NCBI GenBank assembly: GCA_030248215.1
Contig: JASANG010002631.1
Location: forward strand, 293,432 to 357,431
Reading direction: 5' to 3'
Source: Enoplolaimus lenunculus
Lineage: Eukaryota; Nematoda; Enoplea; Enoplida; Thoracostomopsidae
Length of the DNA stretch: 64,000 bases
The first letter of the stretch is position 1. Every line of letters begins with the position of its first letter. The notes under the pieces are model-generated. The model had not been told where the DNA came from. It was given only the letters and a program-made list of their open reading frames with translations, and did no database searches. The translations under genes and the position numbers were made by a program. Below are positions 54,164 through 64,000 of the stretch, piece after piece.

Positions 54164-57011
54164 GCTACACAGCCGTTGGCCATAAGTACCATACAAGCCA
54201 TGATCACGCTGTTGTGCCACATTAGCTTGCCCTCGAAACCTAGAAGATCCGCGCGATTGCGATCGGCCACGTTTTGAAGCACCTCTGGTTTTATAGCAAG
54301 AATCTTGCTGATTTAGTTTAACACTACTATCAATAATCCATGACCGTGGCGATGGACTTCTCCTCGACTGTTGGCTATGGGGCCCGTATGAATCACAATC
54401 ATGCTGATTGACCAAGCTACCTCGCCCTCCAATTCGACCAGAAGATACAATCGATGCTGATCTGCCGCTTTTTGGAGTTATCTTTGACCTGGAGCGAGGC
54501 TTACGGTGCTGAGTTGTAGCCCCACCAGTTGCTGAATACAACTGATTACAATCTTCTGTTGATCGATTGTAATCGTGACGTTCAATTTTTCCGTCGTTTT
54601 GCAGAATGTGTACAGGAACATTATTCGTCACAGGAGGCGACAAGTGCCAACTGCTGCGGTCTGTTACAGTTGATTTGTTCCAATGTTCATCATATCGTTT
54701 CGAAGTTGTTACCGCCTTATAATTCGTCCGAAAGTCGTGTTCAGACGTTTTCTCGTCAAATTGATGGTTGTCATTACCTAAATCACATTGGAATGCTTGT
54801 TGTTGTTTTTGTTTACGGCGCATCTTCCGCCGAACGTTTCTACTCAACCTGGTCTTGTATTCGGTACTGTTGCCTATGCTGTTGTTGCTCGAGCATAAGT
54901 TCTGAGTTGTAAGTGACGATATTGATGATGCCGTAGTAAACGAGCGATCTTGATTTATCGAAGATTTATTACCTGTACTGTGTTTAAAATTGTCATCGTA
55001 ATCACTACAATTTGCAACACTGAACTCTTCCTTCAGTAATTCATTGCGACGACTTAAATGTGAAATTGAATTTTGATCAAAAACCTCGGAATACGCGGTG
55101 AAACCACATTTGCTGCCCTGTTGTAAGCGTACACTTTCAAGATATCTGTCGCAAGGCGTAGTTGACTCACTTGCATAAACCGTACTTCTGTCTGAATATG
55201 CCGCCGATGAGATTGAGCTTTTCCCGGCATACAGTTCAACGTTCTTAGCTTCATTCATTCGGTCGTTGCAAACAAACTTTTCTGAACCCGAGGCATCATG
55301 TTTACTCAAACCGCAACGACTGGCACTCCTTGAATTAAACGTTTTCTTTGCAGCAGCCAGTTTTGCATGTGTATATTTATAATCCATGTTATGACACAAT
55401 ATCTCATGATCATAATCGGCACCATAATAAATCTCTTCGCGTTTAACCTGGTTGTCGCTGTTGCGATACTCTGTTTCGGCATTATCTCCAACAATTGAAT
55501 CTATTGCAGAACTATCATTCTTTAGTTTATGGTAATGGTGCGCTGCCATAGCATACTTATAGTTGTCGCCAAATTCGTTCGCCATCCACTGATCGTATTG
55601 ATATGTGCCAGCATTCTGTTCGTTTTGTATATTTGGCTTTTCATTTAGACTTGCCCGTACGTCACTGTTTCTCGCAATTTCTCCGCAGGACCCAGTAATG
55701 CCAACTGAGTTGCCACTTCCTCGCTTCAAATCTCTAGCTATCGCTTTTGATTTTGAAACCAGTTTAGCCCATTCTGTCGTTCTCAAAACGGGTTGTGTCT
55801 GAGCATCACTTCTTACTGCCGAGATCATACCTGTGATTTTCTGGTTTCTTTTGTCGTTTGCTAAAAATTCACCGCTGTCGCTACTGAAACTTGTTCGTCT
55901 TTCATAGCAGTCGCGTTCTTCATCCCAATCATAACCATTACAAACAAACCTAATCTCATTCATAATGCTGAACCTGTTATTTTCTTTTTCACCATGATCG
56001 CTGTCGACGTCATTGTCTTTGGTTTCAATAATCTTGCCCTTCTTGTAACCCGAGTTTTTCTCATGTTCAGCACTAATGTTTCTGTTTGGAGTTTTTTCTT
56101 GATATCGTTCGGTTGATTATCAAAACCGCTGCTTATGTTTTTCGCACAGTTATTGCTAGTTTTCTCAAAATTCCTTTCCTTCATAATGCTGTCAGTTCGT
56201 TCTCTGTCCTTGTCTTACCTCTTACTATCGCTATTTCTGCAATTGTTGCTCTTACTCACACTACTATCAACAGCACCCACTCCGCGATTCAATTCAACCC
56301 TATTGCCTCCGTTGTTCTTTTTGTCATCATTACTTTTGATGTCGCTGCTGCTTCTGTTATTGTTGTTTTTATTGTTGCTGTTGTTGTTACTACTGCTGCT
56401 GTTCTTGTTTATTTTACCTCGCCTTTCGTCTTCTGAGACAGTAAGTGTCAGCAAAGCTTCCGCTTTAGTCGTTGCTGTTTTCGGTTTACCAGAAAATCCT
56501 TTATCATAACTTTGTGCCACATTGTATCGAACTGCATCACTTGATGGCTTTTGTCCCGGTATTTGGTGTTTTTGTTGCTGTTGTTGTTGATGTTGTTGCG
56601 TAACTAGCGTTTCAATACCTTGTACAGTTCCAGGCGTCAAAAGCCACACCATCGATGCGCGATTAATAGTAGCTAGATCAGTTGTTGTTTGAGCAGTATT
56701 ATCAACGAAATCCCCATGGCTTATTCCTGAAGCAAGATCTCGTTCAGTTGTAGGCAAGCGGCTGGATTTGAATAGTAGCGAGCGGTTATAAACACTGCTG
56801 AAGACAGTATCCCTATCACAGCTCTCCAAAAGCAATTGAGACGACCAAGACGACTTGAGAACACAACCGACCTCACGACCAATGAGAACAGTTAAATCTT
56901 GTTTGGCGAATGCTAATCGAGCGTCTGTAATAAAATGTGTTTTTGTGGTACCCTGGTAGCAAACGGAAAACAGAGAACGCGACATATTTCTTAGAATTAA
57001 GCATGATGGTG
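54164..57011 (-). CDS. Long Q/N/S- and RS-rich exon(s) of an unrecognised gene, cut by BEL/Pao
   Basis: Minus strand. A first block (57011-56219) has LLILRN-type ordered sequence, a QQHQQQQQQKHQ run and a long Ser/Asn tract. It ends at a clean donor AG|GTAAGA. If the intron is 56218-56082 (acceptor AAACAG), both the TAA at 56215-56217 and the frame change near 56090 disappear. The second block (56081-54164) is one continuous frame, Ser/Asn/Tyr/Asp-rich, ending in RS repeats (KPRSRSKITPKSGRS, RSPSPRSW, KRGRSQSRGSSR), and is interrupted by the LTR element. The join to the upstream exons is unresolved: 57012-57348 has no phase-compatible exon that I could fix. Function unknown. Confidence 0.6.
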
Positions 57012-57348
57012 CTGTAGTGACCCGAATAATATATGGAGGCAATAAAATGGGGGTGTCCAATACATTTATGTCCAGACCAATAGGAGTTTGTATTCCGAGT
57101 TACGAGTCCGTTCATAGACAGAATCCATCAGTCCTAATTAAAGTCCATAAAATAGACCAAAGCAGAAGAATGGCCCAGGATGTTTAAATATGTAATAACA
57201 CTCAGACAGCCAGCATAAACTTTATTAAATCCGGGAAAAAGAGTAATGGCAAGGCCATCAGTTTTTCTATAATTTGAAAAATTGTTTAAATTACATTACA
57301 TGGTAATTGAAAAATAAAGAGTTCAACAACACAAGCAACACCGCTTAC

Positions 57349-60300
57349 ATTCATTGCTTCGATCCAATCGCGACAACGTGAACGTCGCAAAATTACTCGC
57401 CCCATGTTGGCGTACAGTTTCATTGTTGACGCTTCCATAGCAATCGTTGTCATAAATTGCATGCAACTCAATAAATCCACAATTTGTCGATGTGCGTTGT
57501 GCACAAATTCGGCCGACGAATATCGCCTGTCGATCTAAATTAAACATTGGACAAGTGCAAGTTTCACGACTATTCAGGAAGCAAATCCAAAAAAATTATT
57601 TATAATCTAATGCAAGTTTTAAACTTATAATTATGTACAACTTTTGCGACAAATGATGTCCTCGATATTAGACTTAGAAATGCACCGTTTTGCAGGGTTG
57701 AAAGTAATCAAAATCAAGTATCACAAATTTGTTCTAAATTCTAACTTAAAACGTTGTCAGCTCTGCTCCGCCGTAAACAAATTACGTTACACAGTAAAAA
57801 TGAAACTCTGCAACACCGATTGCAACACGACGACCAATAGTGGCATTACTTACTTCGTTGCACTTCATTTCGAATTTGTTGAGGAATTTGAATTTTTGAT
57901 TCGATTTGTTCCTTCAAATAGAAATTGCGATTCAAACCTAATTTTGGATAGGCGGGCCTTGTGGCGCAGTGGCAGAGTGTAACAGTTCAATTCGCACTAT
58001 GGAGGCGCGCTTTACCTGCTGCTTAGTAAAAAATTTGAAGTCCCGGTTCCTACCTAGACTGACATGGGAGCTACACCGTGAGCGCAGTGGTAAACTGCCG
58101 CGCTAAGAACACGGGGTATCCAGTCAAAACTTGGATGAACGGTCAAGGGACAACCTTAGTGAAAATAGAGGCATGTAAGCATGTGCGACATGCTTGTTCG
58201 TTATGTGCACATGCAATACAGTGCAGTGCACTGTATGTATGCTAGCTGGCAGCATAGCACATACAGTCGACGCGTAATGCAGTTGGAGAAGCGGGCTGCG
58301 TGGCGCAGTAGTAGAGTGTTCGCTTAAGGATCCGTAGGCTGAGAGTTCAATCCCCCCTGTGGAGGCCCGCTTTTCAAGCTGCTTCGTAAAAAGGTATAAA
58401 GACCCAGTTCCAAACTAGACTGACATGCATAACGTTCTTAATATTACATTGACAATGGAATATTGACTGAAAAGTTTCCGCCCACATTTCAGTTGTGTGA
58501 CATCATTAAAGTAAAAAAATGCGAACTACAGTGTCAAAGCAGGCCCGTAACCAATGGGGGGCAGGGAGGCTCAGCACCCCTTTAAAAATTTGGCCCCCCT
58601 AGGAAATTTTCAACCTTGTTTGCAAGTCATTAATAACTCGAATTCCACTCCTGAAAAATTAGCAAGGACAGCTGGCTACGGGCCTGTGTCAAAGGGAGAT
58701 CACAGGATAAGGTACACGATTTCGATTGGTTTCATATTGAATAAAGGTTTCAACTGTCTCATTCAATTTATAAAACAAAAATTTTTGATGCAAAAATTTT
58801 GGAATTTAGCATCTGCAGTTTGGTAAGAGCGGAGAATAATCCATTTGCGTTTAATAGAAAAACAATGAGGTCTGACTGCACGCCTGCTGCAAAAAAAGAA
58901 AACAAATAAACTGACATACCCTGTAATCACTTGTATTCGTTCCGTCTGTTGTGGCATAGGGCAGAACACGTAGAACAATCCAAGAAACTTTAAGTCGCGC
59001 ACGATAACAACGATCAGGAATGTTGGAGCAAGATCCATCAACATTAGTTGCGTGAAATATTGTTTCACGTCCACGAATGTTGTCGTCATGCGTTGTTTTT
59101 CGAGCAGTAAACTGAAATGATCCCATTGAATCATATCTGTGTAAATCTTTGAAATCTACACTGTCAGGAAGCTGTGTTGATAGCGTTATTAGGCATGGTC
59201 CAAACCTAAAATTTAAAACAATCAAAATAACGTGAACTAGCCAGAGCAAGCAAGTCAGATTTTTAACTCAACTTTCAACAATCGGTAATCGCAATTTTGA
59301 AAGCAAAAATCTGCCGTAAAGGCGTAAATTATACTGATTAACTTAGTAGAATAAAAAGATAATATAAATTTACTAACCATATTTAAGCAATTTCTAAACA
59401 ATTTTTGTATTTCTTCTAATTCTCACTTTCGGTAACACTAAGAGTAGTCAGAGTGCGGAGCTGTTTGCGAAACAGAAATTAAAGGTTTGCAAAACAATGT
59501 TGTAAAATCTGCATATTTTGTAAACTCTAAGTGATCGCGTTTCATATTTTAACTTGTCCAAATCCTAAACTATATTTACAACGGTTGTAATCAAGTCAAG
59601 ATTTTGATTTTGAGAGCCACGCTAAATGAACGTTTTTAATACAATATATGTATCAAATGGTCAAATTATCTACAAAATGCCACATTTTGAAATATATAAG
59701 CCAACTAACCTTTCGCCACGAATCATAGCTACTCGAGTTTCTGTATGCATCGATCTCCCAGAAAGCGACGCGATGAATAACTGCCCACAATCAGCGCCCT
59801 CTACAACTTGGATCCGATCCGCTTGAATATTTCCACCTTGATACGCGACTAAGTCGCCGTTGCCCAAAAATTGCGCTGCGTACTCAAATGCGCCCGCTAC
59901 CGTTTTGGGGGATTTGGGAAAATCATGGAATCGATCACGCTCATTATCATCCACCGATGTTGGTACTTTGCGAGCACTGTCGTAAATGCCACCATAGACT
60001 GTTTGCTTGGTAATACGCACCGCGTTTTCTAAAAATAACTAAGTTTAAAAAAATTATATACATAGTAACCAATAAATAATGTAACCTGACACTAGTAGAA
60101 TAGTTGAAATACGGTCTATGAGGTTTCAGATATCTTCGCTTGGCCTTAATGACTGAAAAAATAGTAGCTCGCACAGAATAGTCAGCAATATTAAACCAAG
60201 CGTTATGCTCCGCACCGGAAACGCATATATATTCGCCACGGAAACCTATCGCGCCGGTAATATAAAAATGCGATGTCTGTCCCTCTGTTCGTCCGACGAG

Positions 60301-60351
60301 AATCTCAGGAACCATGAACGCATTTTGATGAACTTTGTTTGAAAGCTTATC
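57349..60351 (-). CDS. Unrecognised conserved-looking protein, four exons (N-terminus missing)
   Basis: Exons 60093-60351, 59710-60028, 58920-59205 and 57349-57534 join in phase (1+2, 2+1, 0/0) with GT-AG borders. They give about 350 residues with ordered, mixed composition (GRTEGQTSHFYITGAIGFRG, ADYSVRATIFSVIKAKRRY, VYGGIYDSARKVPTSVDDNE, VEGADCGQLFIASLSGRS, SAEFVHNAHRQIVDLLSCMQ). The first exon begins at an acceptor (CCTCAG|GAT), so further exons lie upstream. I do not recognise the family. It is on the same strand as, and about 340 bp from, the Q/N/S-rich exons and is probably the folded N-terminal part of the same protein. Confidence 0.65.
57951..58430 (+). repeat. tRNA-derived SINE, two units in tandem (copies D and E)
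   Basis: Copy D starts GGCGGGCCTTGTGGCGCAGTGG and has the same body as copy B (TGAGCGCAGTGGTAAACTGC, TGGATGAACGGTCAAGGGACA, GAGGCATGTAAGCATGTG). Copy E starts at about 58291 (GCGGGCTGCGTGGCGCAGTA; B box GTTCAATCC). The body itself contains a second A-box-like GCGCAGTGGTAA, so the SINE may be built from two tRNA-like parts. It lies in an intron of the unrecognised minus-strand gene. Confidence 0.75.
58540..58686. mobile_element. hAT-type MITE, 147 bp (family CAGGCCCGTA)
   Basis: Ends CAGGCCCGTAACCA and TGGCTACGGGCCTG are inverted repeats with one mismatch. A perfect 8-bp duplication TGTCAAAG flanks the element (58532-58539, 58687-58694). It lies in an intron of the minus-strand gene and has no coding capacity. 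Confidence 0.93.
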
Positions 60352-60371
60352 CTGAGGGTTCACATTGCATT

Positions 60372-60478
60372 GGGGGTTTAATATTCTAAGCCGTTTAGGG
60401 GTCCGTCCGAAAAGAAGCTCATGAGGAACCGCTGAACTTTGTTTGATAGCTTAACCTAGCATTGGGTTTTCAAAATTT
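60372..60478 (-). pseudogene. Decayed partial duplicate of the adjacent exon start
   Basis: On the minus strand this repeats the acceptor and first ~60 bp of the exon at 60093-60351 (shared TTAAGCTATCAAACAAAGTTC versus ATAAGCTTTCAAACAAAGTTC, then GGTTCCT and TCGGACG). It has lost the CAG acceptor and several bases, so it is a dead tandem copy. Confidence 0.65.
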
Positions 60479-60479
60479 C

Positions 60480-60870
60480 AAGCCATTTGCTACAGGTTCA
60501 AGTTGCTTAATTTATATAAGCCTAAATAAATCAGGACTTTTTTGTATTTCACTAATTTTCAGTGTACAAGATATGTAATCTCGGTACTAAAGGGTTTTTG
60601 GGTACAAGACATCTGAATATATTGCTTATAAAACTCCAAAACCGATACTTGAATATTTAGTTAATAGCTAATTTGCATATTAGTTTAATTAGTTAAGCGT
60701 AAATTAGGACTTTCTGACTTATTTCACAGATTATTAGGATTACAAGCAATCAAATTCAGTACTAAAGGGATTTCGGGCTCGAGAAATTTAATAAATTGTT
60801 TATAACACTTCAAAACCGATCAATAAATTGTTAGCTAACACCTAAGTTGCATATTAGATTAATTGGAAAG
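60480..60870 (-). repeat. ~170-bp satellite family, about two units, reverse orientation
   Basis: Words such as CCAAAACCGAT, AGTTAATAGCTAATTTGCATATTA, GGACTTTCTGACT and AGTACTAAAGGG are the reverse complement of the satellite at 37155-37720. Two units start near 60490 and 60690. Confidence 0.75.
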
Positions 60871-63800
60871 AAGGGGGCTCAAGCTATCTGTTGTGCTTAT
60901 AAGTTTGGATTTAACACTAAACCTTGATTTATGACGCTCAACCTTGTCAATTGTTATTTGCCATTTTTTGATTGTACCTTGATTCCTTGAAGCGAGGTTA
61001 AACTCTATGCAATCGTGCAAGTTTCTGTAGCGAGAAGTCGCAGCTGTAATTTGCACGTGCAATTTTTGATAGAAAGAACTTGCAGCTGCAACTTCATCAT
61101 GGAATGTTCGAGTCTTGCACATAATAAAATTTACCACAGCATTATGTATTATTCAACCCACCTAGAGGGGCATCGGCCGAGTTTTAGTGAGCAGGGGCGT
61201 GCGTAACCACTTGTTAAAGTGATAAGCTCATTTGTTTAGTTTCCGTACTGTTCGTTCGTGCAAAGCACGAAAGTTTTGGAAATTCTTGATTTTGTGAACA
61301 ATTTTATCACAATTAAGAAAAATTATAGCACTGAATTTGCAATTGTTAGGTCCGTGTAAGGGGTGGCTTTCTGAACGCAGCTACTGCCCGGATGTGGTGC
61401 TTTCTCTAAACAACTATTGTGTGCAGGCCCTTGAGAATGCCGTAAACTGTTCAACTTGCACTGTATGGTAGTACATAATGTCTGTAAGACATCCGTCAAA
61501 TAACCGATTTGACGCCGTCCCAAATCGCTAATAGCAGGCCAAACGGGTTACTCTATTAGAACGGTGTAATTCCGGCAAATTAGGGCAAAAGTTGGCTGAG
61601 CGGATAGCGGAAAAGACCCACTTATAGAGTAGGTAATTCTAAAGACTAATAAAAGTGTCTTCTTTCCAGGAAATTCCGTAAAACGATATATAGCCTCTGT
61701 CCATCCCCTTGTATACACCTGTAGCTGAGACTTTTCAGTAATCGACTTAAGCGTAGCCTTGCAAAGCACCAAATCAACGTACTTCCGAATGATAGTACCG
61801 CCAAGCTCGGGTCGCCATATCCAGTGTTTGCAACACCAAACAAAACAGGATATCCGTTTGCTTCTGTCGGAAATATGTGATCTTTCGCCGCATAAGCGCT
61901 GTCAGTTAGCATCATGGTTGACCAACGAATATATAAACCCGCAATACCTTTTGATTACTTGCTATAACGTACAAACTCCCAAAGTACTATTCAATCAACC
62001 AATACAACTTGAGTTTCAACAATTAATTTTACATAGGAAATATGCCGACATTAATTCCAAACGCTTACTTTCGCTCGGCCAAGACCTCGTTCGGCTAACA
62101 GTAATCAGTTAACTTTCTGTGATGTTTGCAGAGCGTATACGCAAAAGTTTGGCAAGCAAGAGAAAAATTATTTGACCTGTATTATTCAGCAGTTTTTAAA
62201 AACCTGTCAATACGAGTTTTACTCAAGAAATTTCTAAAACGCTACCCCCTGCAAAAAACTTGTCAAAGCGGGCCGCGGCCGAGTGAGCATACCGCAATTA
62301 TAAATAGTATATTAGAATCCTCGACCAAAACAATTGCTGAGCAAATGTGCGGTTACAGAATCATAACTTGCGTACACCAGGTAACTTTTCAGTTTTACAT
62401 TACCGTAAAAGTACCTCACCTGTAGGTACTATACAAACATTTTCGCGACCTGGGACGGTTTTGCTCACTGTATAATACGAACGCGTTTAGTACAGTACCG
62501 TAGCACCGAAAGTTTCGTTTCGTTAATCATAGGGACACGGTAGTGTCTCCTATAATATGTTTCGTGCAAGTTTATTGCTAGACACTTTTTTGATTTTAAA
62601 ACCATAGCTGTGAGGATTGCAAAAAAATTTTTGCACCTAAATATGTGTAAGGATGCGCCACATACATGCTGAAAGTTTCGTGTCTTTACTTTACTTGCAC
62701 GTCTTGAAATTTAATAAAAACCGACGAACTTTACGCAAAAACTTCGGTGATTTTGAGTCAGAATACGGTTTTTACGCAACACGAAGGAACAGACAAGTAA
62801 AGAGAAACGCTAAATTTAGTATGTATAGGCCGTTTACCTGTTCATGACCCTGCAATAAATTCTTCAATTTTAAGCTGCAACTTCAACCAAAAACTGGTGA
62901 ATCTTTTTTTCCGAAGAAACGTATTTGTGCACGAGTGTTTGAAATAACTACAGAATGCAGCCGCTATATACTTCGGCAGAATAAACAACAGATTACAGTG
63001 TATAGAATAGCTTATTAATTGTTCACAGTTGATTTTTAATTCTAAAATATTTAAAGTGCAATCATTCATGACGATAGCTCAAAATTCGTTATCGTATTGT
63101 AATAATGTAACAACATAGCTAGTATATTGCAAATGGAACAGGAGCACGTGAAAGTTTAAAATCGATGGCCCATGTGTGGTTTCATATATTGATTTATTTT
63201 TGTGACTATGCTTTCCGGCAAAATGAAAGATGCTAAAAACAGTGAATTGTACATCAAAATGGCTAAATATAATACTGTTGTATTTTTGCTGTAACTGCAT
63301 TATGGGCTAATAACATCAGTTTTCCAGCCTGCGTTACATTCAAAAATGTTTTCACTGTTTGTTGTCTAAAAGAGGCAAATGGCAATTCAATCTCTAAAAT
63401 AAAACGTTTAATTAACACTTTTGTGGTGTTAAACGACGGTTAGGCAGGGTGTAAACGGATAGTAATAATAACGGAAACGGAAATAGATAGTGATCGAAAT
63501 AACGTAATGGATATTGAGGTATAAGTTTCAAAGATGTTTTAGTTTTGGCCAACAATACAGAGGCGTGCAAATATGCAGGGGGCTTTCTAAAATTTCAAAA
63601 AAGTATCGGATGCTTCGAAATTTTCTTAGATTTTGGGTGTATTTAGCAATTTTTATTTCATTTCGAACCATTGTAGCATATCTGTAATGAAAATTGACAG
63701 TTATGTTCGTGATTTTTAACTAATTTCGAACGTAAAAACAACAGACCTCTATTATTTCTATAAAGAAACGAACATCGATTTTTGCCGCAAACGGATATCT

Positions 63801-64000
63801 GGTTACACGCTGTGGTTCGCGAGAATATATTCTTCAAAGGCTTGTCGACATTCGTCATGGGCAACAGTTAGCCGACTCTAAGGAAGCGGAAGCTCAAGTG
63901 GGTTTTCCAGTTATGTATTTAACAGTTTTTGTTGTCAATGTCATAAGTTTTAGTGCGTTAACAATGACGTATTATACCGTCTTTTTGCCATAGGGGAATT
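60871..64000. other. Right flank: mostly repeats and unresolved sequence
   Basis: No complete gene is visible. One minus-strand stretch at about 61779-61945 reads with protein-like composition (YAAKDHIFPTEANGYPVLFG, VANTGYGDPSLAVLSFG) and ends at a GTACGT donor. It could be an upstream exon of the minus-strand gene, but its phase does not fit the exon at 60351 directly. A MITE lies at 63445-63812. The rest shows no recognised feature. Confidence 0.35.
63445..63812. mobile_element. Putative hAT-type MITE (family CAGGGTGTAA)
   Basis: The left edge CAGGGTGTAAACGGATA and right edge ATATCTGGTTACACGCTG are inverted copies with a few mismatches, the same family as the ends at 41651 and 43095. Flanking octamers CGGTTAGG and TGGTTCGC match only partly, so the copy is old. 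The interior has GGAAACGGAAAT words and no frame. Confidence 0.6.

Noticed and set aside
56086..56509. Leu/Val-rich plus-strand frames resembling membrane proteins
   Set aside because: They are the antisense of the Ser/Asn/Gln-rich minus-strand exon; antisense of AAC/AGC/CAA repeats gives Leu/Val runs.
1..64000. CRISPR arrays, bacterial operons or phage
   Set aside because: No regularly spaced identical short repeats with unique spacers; tandem repeats here are contiguous. Gene structure is plainly eukaryotic.

Overview
The window is nuclear DNA from an invertebrate metazoan. It is AT-rich, genes are split by many GT-AG introns of roughly 0.1-4.5 kb, and the DNA between exons is packed with short terminal-inverted-repeat transposons, a tRNA-derived SINE, minisatellites, a degraded LINE and a nested LTR retrotransposon. 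I cannot name the species. A tunicate or another marine invertebrate would fit, but nothing here proves it. No bacterial features (operons, Shine-Dalgarno sites, CRISPR) are present.

Layout. (1) 3277-14267, minus strand: an 18-exon acyl-CoA dehydrogenase family member 10 (ACAD10-like) gene with HAD, APH-kinase-like and ACAD domains; my exon model gives 1062 residues. (2) 17404-26596, plus strand: a five-exon clathrin light chain gene (227 residues); its introns carry a 5'-truncated, broken LINE on the opposite strand, SINEs and hAT-type MITEs. (3) 30983-40716, plus strand: a 13-exon transketolase gene (632 residues), with a GC-AG intron, a MITE with perfect 8-bp target duplications and a 170-bp satellite in its introns. 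(4) 43241-60351, minus strand: an unrecognised gene or gene pair. Four well-phased exons (57349-60351) precede very long low-complexity exons rich in Gln, Asn, Ser and Arg-Ser that contain internal protein repeats. A complete 8.8-kb BEL/Pao element (45360-54163) sits inside one of these exons. (5) 61000-64000: mostly repeats, with one possible exon.

The most interesting object is the BEL/Pao element. Its 146-bp LTRs are identical by eye and it is flanked by a perfect 5-bp target duplication, so the insertion is recent. Behind integrase, in the position where retroviruses carry env, it has an extra gene that looks like a NADAR (YbiA-like ADP-ribose/NAD-derivative) domain followed by an SGNH/GDSL esterase. 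A strong splice donor in the leader and a strong splice acceptor just before this extra gene suggest expression from a spliced subgenomic RNA. The pol gene is split by a 1.74-kb non-autonomous DNA transposon with ~95-bp inverted ends and a TTA duplication, giving three levels of nesting: host exon, BEL/Pao, DNA transposon.

The three housekeeping genes are unrelated in pathway (4-hydroxyacid/fatty-acid breakdown, clathrin coats, pentose phosphate pathway) and appear to be neighbours only by position. Their exon phases all close cleanly, apart from one ACAD10 junction that needs a weak donor, so the breaks seen in the LINE, the BEL/Pao element and the RS-rich gene are unlikely to be general sequence error.
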